Below are positions 22,158-27,472 of a stretch of DNA of 27,472 bases, piece by piece. The stretch spans positions 1 to 27,472 of the forward strand of contig JAJZOS010000003.1 of assembly GCA_021851985.1 (NCBI GenBank), in the 5' to 3' direction. The translations under genes were made by a program, and so were the position numbers. Position 1 is the first letter of the stretch; each line of letters opens with the position of its first letter. This stretch comes from Microcaldota archaeon. Its GTDB lineage: Archaea; Micrarchaeota; Micrarchaeia; Micrarchaeales; CABMGC01. A model generated the notes under the pieces. That model was given only the letters and a program-made list of their open reading frames with translations, was not told the DNA's origin and made no database searches.

Positions 22158-23300
22158 TTATCCGGAATCCCTTACTTTTTTAAGCCCTGCATCAAACAGC
22201 TTGAAAAATCTTTCCCACGAATAATGTTTTTTGACCCTTTCAATTCCATTCCTACCCATCCTTTCGGCTAGGTCTGCATTCCCTGCTATAAGCGCCATTT
22301 TCCTAGCCATTTCCTCCTTGCTGTTTGCAAGGAACCCTGTTTCTCTATCAATTATAGTTTCCTTAGGGCCACCTTCATTTACTGCTATTATCGGTTTTCC
22401 GCTTGCCATGGCCTCCAAAGGCACCAGCCCATAATCTTCATTGGACGGCGTATAAAGCACAGCTGTGGATCTAGAATAAAAATCTATCAGCATTGCCTCG
22501 CTTACACTCTTTGCTACTATTACGTTTCCCGTTTCTGCAGCGAGCTTCATCACCCTAAGGTAATATTCATAATAAAATTTATCCTTAGAAATGTCGCCCA
22601 ATATGATAAGCCTGTAATTACTGAATTTCTTGTTTTTCCTGAATATCCTAAATGCCTCAATGGCATAGTCCTGTCTTTTGTTGGGCGATATTCTTGACGG
22701 GTAAAAGAAATACCCCTCATCACCCTTATTTTTATATTTGTCATAGTCCACCCCTCCGGGAAGCACCTTTGCATCATCCCTCTCAAGATATTTTGATATC
22801 CTGCCCTTGGTGTTTCTGCTGTTGGCGAAAATAAGCTCTATGTCCTTAGTCACATTCCTGTCTATGCGCCTGACAATCCTGGCACCTGCTGCATATACTG
22901 GCCTCTTCATTGGGTTCCTCAGTGACATTCTGTAGCTGTAAAGGTCATACACCTCCCTCAAAGGCGTATGGCAGTACCACAATACTCTGTCGTTGTGCTT
23001 TCTTATCCAGTTGCTTGGGGATATGTGCGCATTTATAACATCGTAGTCCTCTTCAACTTTGAAATTGTAGAAGCCCATGCCGTAATCCAACCCCTGGGTA
23101 AGCCTTCCATACGGCAGCATCCTTCCGAACGTGCCTCGCCCTATAACCTTTATGTCAATGTCCTTGAACCCTTCGAATGTGCTTTCCTCAGCATATTCTG
23201 GCGTGTATATGATGGCGCCATAATGCTGAGCTATCTTAAGTATGACGCGTTCCGCACCTCCCTTAAGGGTAAGATTTGCCTGTGCGATAACCAGTTTCAA
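22158..23300 (-). CDS. Glycosyltransferase, GT4 family
   Basis: GT4 enzymes move a sugar from a nucleotide donor onto a lipid, protein or glycan. The 380-residue protein has the two-Rossmann layout: N-terminal LVIAQANLTLKGGAERVILK with the acceptor-side Gly-Gly-Ala-Glu loop, middle WYCHTPLREVYDLYSY, and a C-terminal half starting at YFFYPSRISPNKRQDYAIEA. The donor-site motif EDYGLVPLEAMASGKPIIAV (E-x7-E, about residues 289-297) is complete, and NEGGPKETIIDRETGFL follows. Length fits. TTG 23300 has GGTG (23306-23309 minus) five bases upstream, so TTG is the real start. It may glycosylate the surface proteins nearby or make glycolipids; the sugar is unknown. Confidence 0.9.
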   Translation of the reverse strand: MKLVIAQANLTLKGGAERVILKIAQHYGAIIYTPEYAEESTFEGFKDIDIKVIGRGTFGRMLPYGRLTQGLDYGMGFYNFKVEEDYDVINAHISPSNWIRKHNDRVLWYCHTPLREVYDLYSYRMSLRNPMKRPVYAAGARIVRRIDRNVTKDIELIFANSRNTKGRISKYLERDDAKVLPGGVDYDKYKNKGDEGYFFYPSRISPNKRQDYAIEAFRIFRKNKKFSNYRLIILGDISKDKFYYEYYLRVMKLAAETGNVIVAKSVSEAMLIDFYSRSTAVLYTPSNEDYGLVPLEAMASGKPIIAVNEGGPKETIIDRETGFLANSKEEMARKMALIAGNADLAERMGRNGIERVKKHYSWERFFKLFDAGLKKVRDSG

Positions 23301-23305
23301 TGCAA

Positions 23306-23309
23306 CACC
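23306..23309 (-). promoter_or_regulatory. GGTG ribosome site deciding the TTG start of the GT4 gene
   Basis: GGTG with spacer TTGCA precedes the TTG at 23300. No ATG or GTG lies in frame upstream within the predicted leader. Confidence 0.6.
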
Positions 23310-23344
23310 CTAAATAAATCTCTTAAAGGATTAAAATGATTATG

Positions 23345-23355
23345 CTATTTATATT
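23345..23355. promoter_or_regulatory. Bidirectional TATA-like region
   Basis: TATTTATATTG on the plus strand and ATATAAATA on the minus strand overlap. The minus reading fits the GT4 gene (start near 23322). The plus reading would start a transcript near 23375, at the structured element described below, too far upstream to serve srp54 alone. Confidence 0.4.
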
Positions 23356-23363
23356 GTTATACG

Positions 23364-23416
23364 GCAGCGCAAGTTTCCAAATTGCAGCGGCAAAGCCGCG
23401 CACTGCAATCTGCTGC
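23364..23416 (+). ncRNA. Candidate structured RNA or leader between GT4 and srp54
   Basis: Three nested stems can form: GCAGC (23364-23368) with GCTGC (23412-23416); ATTGCA (23381-23386) with TGCAAT (23404-23409); and GCGGC (23387-23391) with GCCGC (23395-23399) around an AAA loop. The middle and inner stems stack, with a GCAC bulge on the 3' side. This GC-rich block stands out in an AT-rich divergent spacer. It is not a recognisable tRNA, SRP RNA or box C/D RNA. It may be a small RNA with its own promoter or only a chance hairpin. Confidence 0.3.
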
Positions 23417-23436
23417 ATGAATCATCAATTCAAAAC

Positions 23437-23452
23437 AAATAAATAATAAAAA
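23437..23452 (+). promoter_or_regulatory. TATA-like AT tract for srp54
   Basis: An A/T-only stretch (AAATAAATAATAAAAA type) centred near 23446 would start transcription near 23472, making the srp54 message nearly leaderless. Confidence 0.35.
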
Positions 23453-23476
23453 GTAGATAGCTCTATACTGGTTTTC

Positions 23477-24772
23477 ATGGATTTGGGCGAAGGCCTTAGA
23501 CAAGCACTTGCGAAGCTGTCAAGGGCAACTATAATAGACGCTAAGACTATAAAAGAGTTCAACAAGGAGCTCCAGAAGACGCTTTTGTCTTCAGACGTAG
23601 AGGTAAGCCTAGTCTTCAAGCTCACAAAAGCGATAGAAGACAAGGCGCTCAAGAGCCGCCCGCCTGCTGGCCTGGACCCAAGAGAATATATAACAAACAT
23701 AGTCTATGATGAGCTTGTAAGCTTAATGGGGCCAACATACGCGCCGAAAATGGGCAGGCAAAAGATACTTCTGGCTGGGCTATATGGCTCGGGCAAGACG
23801 ACCACAGCAGCAAAGCTTGCCAAATACTACCAAGATCGTGGCTTCAGTGCAGGTGTCATATGCTGCGATGTAGTCCGCCCTGCCGCATACGAGCAGCTAG
23901 AAACACTTGCAAGGCAGGCAAACATTGGTTTTTTCGGCATAAAAGGCGAGACCGACGCGGCAAAGATAGCTGAAAAGGGGATCCAAGAACTGAAAGACAA
24001 GAAGGTCATTATATGCGATACCAGCGGAAGAAATGCTCTTGATTCGCAGCTCATAAACGAGTTGAAAGCAGTAAATAAGGCTTTCAATCCTGATGATAAA
24101 ATCCTGGTCATAAGTGCGGACATCGGACAGGTTGCCGGAAGGCAGGCCCGAGAATTTGATTCTGCAATAAAACTCACTGGCGTCGTAATAACAAAAATGG
24201 ACGGTTCTGGAAAAGGCGGAGGAGCCCTGAGCGCTACCAATGCTGCAAAATCTAAGGTGCTGTTCATAGGCGTCGGAGAAAAATTAAAGGATTTGGAGCC
24301 ATACGATTCTGACAGATTCATAGAAGAGCTTCTCGGCATACCTAATATATCAAAACTTGTTGAGCATGTGCAGAACGCAATAGCTGAATCTGACATAAAG
24401 CAGGAAGAAGTAGACATAGACAAGTTTAATTTCGAAAGCTTTTATGCCCAGCTGAAAACCTTAAATAAGGTCGGACCGCTAAAAAATGTTTTTGGCATGA
24501 TGGGCGCCCCAGATGTGCCTAAAGACATGCTTGAAAAAAGCGAAGGAAAATTGCAAAAATACAAGGTCATAATAGCTTCAATGACTCCGCAAGAGCGTTC
24601 TAACGAAAGGCTTATACACGATGCCAAAAGGATAAAAAGAATCGCTATGGGCAGCGGCACTACGGAGAAGGATGTGCACGAATTGCTGTCGGATTTCAAT
24701 AAGATGAAGAAATCATTCAATCTGCTAAAAAATGACAGAAATATGAAACGATTTTTCTCAAAATTCGGCTGA
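23477..24772 (+). CDS. srp54: Signal recognition particle protein SRP54
   Basis: SRP54 binds signal sequences of nascent membrane proteins and SRP RNA, and delivers the ribosome to the membrane with FtsY. The 431-residue protein has the N domain (1-85), the GTPase G domain with G1 GLYGSGKTTTAAKLAKYY (101-118), DVVRPAAYEQL, DTSGR, TKMDGSGKGGGALS, and an M domain from about residue 310 with MTPQER and the RNA-binding RIKRIAMGSGTT. G1 normally reads GxQGSGKTTT; the Gln is Tyr103 here. DTAGR is DTSGR. Length is normal for archaea (about 430-450). It is a single-gene unit followed by a convergent peptide gene. Confidence 0.96.
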   Translation: MDLGEGLRQALAKLSRATIIDAKTIKEFNKELQKTLLSSDVEVSLVFKLTKAIEDKALKSRPPAGLDPREYITNIVYDELVSLMGPTYAPKMGRQKILLAGLYGSGKTTTAAKLAKYYQDRGFSAGVICCDVVRPAAYEQLETLARQANIGFFGIKGETDAAKIAEKGIQELKDKKVIICDTSGRNALDSQLINELKAVNKAFNPDDKILVISADIGQVAGRQAREFDSAIKLTGVVITKMDGSGKGGGALSATNAAKSKVLFIGVGEKLKDLEPYDSDRFIEELLGIPNISKLVEHVQNAIAESDIKQEEVDIDKFNFESFYAQLKTLNKVGPLKNVFGMMGAPDVPKDMLEKSEGKLQKYKVIIASMTPQERSNERLIHDAKRIKRIAMGSGTTEKDVHELLSDFNKMKKSFNLLKNDRNMKRFFSKFG

Positions 24773-24799
24773 GATGGTAAATAATAAGCCATCTATCAA

Positions 24800-24851
24800 A
24801 CAAAACAAAAAGAACACAAAAATAAAAAACAAATCAATGGGCTAATACCCA
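24800..24851 (-). terminator. Hairpin and T-rich terminator after the lysine-rich peptide gene
   Basis: On the minus strand, TGGG and CCCA (24848-24851 and 24838-24841) pair around a six-base loop, followed by a T-rich tract with T6 and T5 runs. It begins three bases after the peptide's stop. Confidence 0.5.
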
Positions 24852-24853
24852 AA

Positions 24854-24943
24854 CTATCTCTTCTTTGCCTTTTTCTTAGAGCCCTTTTTAGCGCTCTTTG
24901 CGCTTTTTTTCGTGCTCTTTTTTACTTTTTTCTTGGCTGCCAT
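24854..24943 (-). CDS. Lysine-rich 29-residue micro-protein
   Basis: The frame reads MAAKKKVKKSTKKSAKSAKK then a GSKKKAKKR end: 15 Lys and one Arg in 29 residues, the rest Ala, Ser, Thr, Gly and one Val. It resembles the Lys/Ala tails of linker histones or nucleoid proteins, which bind DNA or RNA by charge. Support for a real gene comes from a GTGAGCAA ribosome site just before the ATG, a good TATA box (24986-24995 minus) that would start transcription about 20 bases upstream, and a hairpin-plus-T terminator right after the stop. Function is inferred from composition only. Confidence 0.62.
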   Translation of the reverse strand: MAAKKKVKKSTKKSAKSAKKGSKKKAKKR

Positions 24944-24985
24944 TTGCTCACTTTTTCAGCAACATTTTTGTATGTTAACAGGTAA

Positions 24986-24995
24986 AGTATATAAA
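24986..24995 (-). promoter_or_regulatory. TATA box for the lysine-rich peptide gene
   Basis: Minus-strand TTTATATACT gives a start of transcription near 24964 and a leader of about 20 bases containing the ribosome site. Confidence 0.5.
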
Positions 24996-25048
24996 CATAA
25001 ATATGTTATGCATTACACCTGCATCTATATAACTTTACTAAAGTACTA

Positions 25049-25057
25049 AATTATATA
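25049..25057 (+). promoter_or_regulatory. TATA box for the DRG-type GTPase gene
   Basis: AATTATATA-type sequence centred near 25053 gives a start of transcription near 25079, after the ATG at 25067 and just before the one at 25085, supporting the second as the start. Confidence 0.45.
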
Positions 25058-25084
25058 CATAAATATATGCATCACCGGGATCGA

Positions 25085-26188
25085 ATGGCGAACAAGGAAT
25101 ATCTTGAAGGAAGGCTCAAAGAATTGGAGGAGGAGCTTTCCAAAACCAAGGACAACAAGGCAACAAACAAGCATCTCGCAAAGCTCAGGTCCAAGGTTGC
25201 GACGGTCAAAAAAGAGGTCATAAACGCAAGCAAACGGGTTCATGGAAGCGGATTTTTCGTAAAAAAGACCGGGGATGCAACAGTAACGCTACTTGGATTC
25301 CCAAGTGCAGGCAAATCTTCGATATTGAACGCGCTTACCAACGCAAATTCTAAGACTGCGCAATATGCATTTACGACGACAGATATAATACCAGGCATTA
25401 TGGTATATCGCGATGCGCATATTCAGATATTGGACATGCCCGGACTGATTGCGGGTGCCCATAAGGGCTTGGGCGGCGGTTCAAGTGTCATAGCGCAGAT
25501 GCGCGTATCCGACCTCGTTATATTCGTGATAGACATCACAAATCTCGGCCAGATAGACACCATACTGGACGAACTTTTTTCATTGAACATATACATAAAC
25601 AAGAAAAAGCCGAACATTCAAGTAAGGCAGAATCGGGACGGGCATGGCATACTGCTAGAAGTAAACAAATCAAAGATGTCATATGATGATATAAAGATTG
25701 TCCTTAACGGTTTCGGGATATTCAATGCAAATGTAAGAATATGGGATCCAGTTGAAGAAGATGAATTCATATCATTCATATCCAACAAGTCGCTTTACCT
25801 AAATGCGATAATGGTGCTCAACAAGATAGACATGGCCCCGGATTTTCAGAAGGTTGCGGACCAAATATCCTTTAGGTACAAGATGGAGGCAATCCCGATA
25901 AGCGCATTAAATATGGATAATCTAGAATCATTGAGGGCAAAGATATACGGCAATCTAAGCATAATGCGCGTTTACTTAAAGCCAAGGCTGGACAAGATCG
26001 GACAGCCCATAACAACAAAATCAGGCATCACTGTGGGCAATCTGGCAAAACGGCTGCACACTGAGATATCAAGCGAACTAAAATGTGCATATGTGAACGG
26101 CAGAAGTGTAAAGTTTGCCAATCAAAGGGTTGGCATAGAGCATGTACTCAAGGATGGGGATTCCATCACATTTATAAAAATAAAATGA
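25085..26188 (+). CDS. DRG/Rbg-family GTPase with TGS domain
   Basis: DRG proteins are ribosome-associated GTPases conserved in archaea and eukaryotes. The 367-residue protein has the N-terminal helical hairpin (IxxELxxT-KNKATNKHLAKLR, residues 1-40), then G1 GFPSAGKSS (about 71-79), the DRG-typical FTTTDIIPGIM (G2), DMPGLIAGAHKGLGGG (G3), a DRG insertion (PNIQVRQNRDGHGILL), NKIDM (G4) and ISALN (G5), and a C-terminal TGS domain (residues about 292-367, ending DGDSITFIKIK). ATG 25085 rather than 25067 fits the promoter and the family N-terminus. Its stop overlaps the start of the next gene (ATGA), so the two are co-translated. Confidence 0.93.
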   Translation: MANKEYLEGRLKELEEELSKTKDNKATNKHLAKLRSKVATVKKEVINASKRVHGSGFFVKKTGDATVTLLGFPSAGKSSILNALTNANSKTAQYAFTTTDIIPGIMVYRDAHIQILDMPGLIAGAHKGLGGGSSVIAQMRVSDLVIFVIDITNLGQIDTILDELFSLNIYINKKKPNIQVRQNRDGHGILLEVNKSKMSYDDIKIVLNGFGIFNANVRIWDPVEEDEFISFISNKSLYLNAIMVLNKIDMAPDFQKVADQISFRYKMEAIPISALNMDNLESLRAKIYGNLSIMRVYLKPRLDKIGQPITTKSGITVGNLAKRLHTEISSELKCAYVNGRSVKFANQRVGIEHVLKDGDSITFIKIK

Positions 26189-26664
26189 GTAAAGACGGAT
26201 GGTTAGCATTTGTGGTCCATATGGCAATAAAATACTGGGAATTTGAAGACGCACCGCTGAAGGATAAGATAAGGTCGCCAAAAATAAAGGAAATTGCAAA
26301 GATATTCTTTGAGAATGAAACCGAAGCATACAGGTTCGGCAAACTTATTTTAGCAGTAAAGAAAAGCGGCAAACTAAGGCTAAAAGACATACCTGAAGGG
26401 ATACCGATTGCAACTGCAAAGCGATACCTTGATTACGCTGTGCAGATAGGTCTGATAAAGCATGAAGCCAACGCATACGAGCTCACGGATAGGTATTCCC
26501 GCCCATTTAGGAATATAGCTACGTACATAAAAGCATGGATGGACAGCGATGCCGAAGAAGACCTAGAAATCGAATTTGCGAATGCGCGAACTGAAAAGCA
26601 GAAGAGGCGCGGCGGCAGGACGCAGTCAAATGCAGTTCCAGAGCATGCAGTGTCCGAATTATGA
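26185..26664 (+). CDS. Winged-helix-like protein linked to the DRG GTPase
   Basis: No exact family is recognised. The 159-residue soluble basic protein has a helix-turn-helix-like middle: LRLKDIPEGIPIATAKRYLD, then YAVQIGLIKHEANAYELTD, where the second helix and the following short beta-wing fit a winged helix (about residues 70-110). The C-terminus is acidic then basic (DAEEDLEIEF; KQKRRGGRTQ). The start is ATG 26185, overlapping the GTPase stop; the frame further upstream (26083) is within the TGS domain and is a shadow. Coupling with a translation GTPase hints at a ribosome- or nucleic-acid-related role. Confidence 0.75.
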   Translation: MSKDGWLAFVVHMAIKYWEFEDAPLKDKIRSPKIKEIAKIFFENETEAYRFGKLILAVKKSGKLRLKDIPEGIPIATAKRYLDYAVQIGLIKHEANAYELTDRYSRPFRNIATYIKAWMDSDAEEDLEIEFANARTEKQKRRGGRTQSNAVPEHAVSEL

Positions 26665-26725
26665 TTTGATGCAGTAATTGCAACACTTGTTGTGTTCTCA
26701 TCTACTGCGGCTGTGTTTACATTAT

Positions 26726-27283
26726 TCACTTGCCATTAATTCTTTTAGTCCATTTCACAAGCGCGTCTACCATTTCTGCAATGCGTTTTTTTGTTTCTTC
26801 ATCAACGACCTTACCATTCTCTATCTTTTTATGTGCATCTGTAACAAACATCTGCGGTTTCTCTAACGGATGCATGTTTAGGAATGCAGCTATTTCCCTG
26901 AAATGATATTGTGCAACCGCTGTGCCTATGCTTCCTCCGGTTGCGCCGAATGTAGCTACTGGTTTGTCATCGAACGAATTGTCGCCGTACGGTCTTGAAG
27001 CCCAGTCTATTGCATTCTTCAAAACACCTGGGAGCGACCTGTTGTATTCAGGTATTGCTATAAGGAGTGCATCTGCGGACCGGATACTTTCTTTGAATGC
27101 CTTTACCTTGGCCGGCGCATCTTTTTCAAGATCCTGATTGTATAGAGGTATGCCCTCCAAGCCGAATATCTCTATTGTAACGCCTTCCTTTTGCAGCCCT
27201 GCCGCTTCTTTTATTAAAGCTTCGTTGTATGAGTTCTTCCTTAAGCTGCCTGCAAATGCTAGTATCTTGATATTGTTGGCCAT
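26726..27283 (-). CDS. NADPH-dependent FMN reductase family flavoprotein
   Basis: Enzymes of this family (chromate/quinone/azo reductase-like) use FMN and NAD(P)H for two-electron reductions. The 185-residue flavodoxin-like protein has the FMN phosphate loop AGSLRKNSYN (residues 10-19), the ring-binding PEYNRSLPGVLKNAIDW (about 76-92) with SRPYGDNSF following, and FGATGGSIGTAVAQYHFREI. The start is ATG 27283 with AGGTGAATCTA upstream (GGTG, six-base spacer); the frame back to 27328 runs into the tRNA gene. It lies 24 bases downstream of the tRNA-Arg gene on the same strand, and may be transcribed with it. Confidence 0.9.
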   Translation of the reverse strand: MANNIKILAFAGSLRKNSYNEALIKEAAGLQKEGVTIEIFGLEGIPLYNQDLEKDAPAKVKAFKESIRSADALLIAIPEYNRSLPGVLKNAIDWASRPYGDNSFDDKPVATFGATGGSIGTAVAQYHFREIAAFLNMHPLEKPQMFVTDAHKKIENGKVVDEETKKRIAEMVDALVKWTKRINGK

Positions 27284-27307
27284 TAGATTCACCTTAAGCA
27301 TAAATAG

Positions 27308-27414
27308 CGGGCCCGGCGGGATTTTCACAAAGCAGTAAATATGTGTACCCTATTTTGAACCCGCGACCATCAGCTTAGAAGGCTGTTGCTCTGTCCAAGC
27401 TGAGCTACGGGCCC
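27308..27414 (-). tRNA. tRNA-Arg (anticodon UCU) with a 32-nt T-loop intron
   Basis: On the minus strand the acceptor GGGCCCG (27408-27414) pairs perfectly with CGGGCCC (27309-27315), G73 is at 27308, and CCA is not encoded. The D stem GCTC/GAGC, anticodon loop CTTCTAA (anticodon UCU) and T stem GCGGG/CCCGC are all present. The T loop is split: after removing 27322-27353 it becomes TTCAAAT, the normal seven bases, and the tRNA is 75 bases. The first anticodon-stem pair is an A-A mismatch (positions 27-43). A TATA-like TTTAATATTA (27439-27448 minus) lies at about the right distance upstream. Confidence 0.93.
27322..27353 (-). other. tRNA intron with bulge-helix-bulge splice sites
   Basis: The intron sits between A59 and U60 of the T loop. 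The precursor folds as a full BHB motif: outer helix GCGGG/CCCGC (the T stem itself), central four-pair helix UUCA/UGAA, three-base bulges AAA (27353-27355) and AAU (27321-27323), and an inner helix UAGGGU/GCUUUG made largely of G-U pairs. Cutting after the second base of each bulge gives exactly this 32-nt intron and a correct T loop. Confidence 0.85.
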
Positions 27415-27438
27415 GCATTGCGCATAAACTTAGCGGTG

Positions 27439-27448
27439 CTAATATTAA
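27439..27448 (-). promoter_or_regulatory. TATA-like box for tRNA-Arg
   Basis: Minus-strand TTTAATATTA centred near 27444 is about 29 bases before the mature 5' end at 27414. Confidence 0.4.
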
Positions 27449-27472
27449 AGAACCTTTTTGTATTTTCAGTTA

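Noticed and set aside
23364..23416. Box H/ACA guide RNA or SRP RNA identity for the structured element
   Set aside because: The 3' internal loop has only two bases and no ACA box at the expected distance; no SRP helix 8 motif was found.
26083..26184. N-terminal extension of the winged-helix-like protein
   Set aside because: It overlaps the conserved TGS domain of the GTPase; the ATGA overlap start at 26185 is typical of coupled genes.
26682..26696. Hairpin AACAC-TTGTT-GTGTT between convergent genes as a terminator
   Set aside because: The stem is only five pairs and no T-run follows on either strand at a useful distance.
27308..27414. Reading the tRNA as a pseudogene broken by an insertion
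   Set aside because: All stems are intact, a complete BHB fold surrounds the insert, and standard cutting restores a perfect T loop.
1..27472. CRISPR arrays, insertion sequences, integrase or toxin genes
   Set aside because: No spaced direct repeats, terminal inverted repeats, transposase motifs or recognisable defence genes were seen on reading through the window.

Overview
The window reads as a chromosome segment of a small-genome archaeon, most like the acidophilic Micrarchaeota/ARMAN lineage of DPANN. The signs are archaeal TATA boxes about 25 bases upstream of starts, GGTG-type ribosome sites, an archaeal SRP54, a geranylgeranyl-reductase-family protein, a TBP-repeat protein, DRG/TGS GTPase, Asn-sequon-rich membrane-anchored surface proteins, and a tRNA intron outside the anticodon loop with a bulge-helix-bulge fold. 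The lineage call is an inference from gene content; no database was searched.

Layout. 1-1463 is the C-terminal part of carB (cut by the window edge). 1515-3254 holds three membrane proteins: Yip1-like, CDP-alcohol phosphatidyltransferase and a small multi-pass protein. 3420-3791 is an unknown small soluble protein. 3827-5275 (minus) is a DUF4382-type anchored surface protein. 5375-10155 is one plus-strand operon for an energy-coupling-factor (ECF) transporter: S component, EcfT, a double ATPase fused to a phosphoribosyltransferase (PRT) domain, a second stand-alone PRT, and acylphosphatase. 10165-10536 (minus) is an unknown beta-rich protein. 10623-12813 is a winged-helix protein plus a large surface protein. 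A small minus-strand ORF (12834-13097) appears to start at AUA.

13176-19983 is a tight complex I membrane-arm cluster, nuoHIJKLMN, without nuoABCD. 20029-20577 is an unknown helical protein; 20574-21686 (minus) a geranylgeranyl-reductase-family flavoprotein; 21758-22153 a TATA-binding protein with one repeat only; 22158-23300 (minus) a GT4 glycosyltransferase; 23477-24772 SRP54. Then come a 29-residue lysine-rich peptide gene (minus), a DRG-family GTPase, a winged-helix-like protein, an NADPH-dependent FMN reductase (minus), and tRNA-Arg(UCU) (minus) with a 32-nt T-loop intron.

Most notable points: (1) the ECF transporter ATPase fused to a PRT and followed by a paralogous PRT, suggesting coupled uptake and phosphoribosylation of a nucleobase-like substrate; (2) a half-length TBP; (3) the T-loop tRNA intron with a complete BHB fold; (4) two genes whose best start is non-canonical (AUA, ACG), placed exactly five bases after GGTG as in three ordinary genes here; (5) a lysine-rich micro-protein. 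No CRISPR array, insertion sequence, integrase or rRNA gene was seen.
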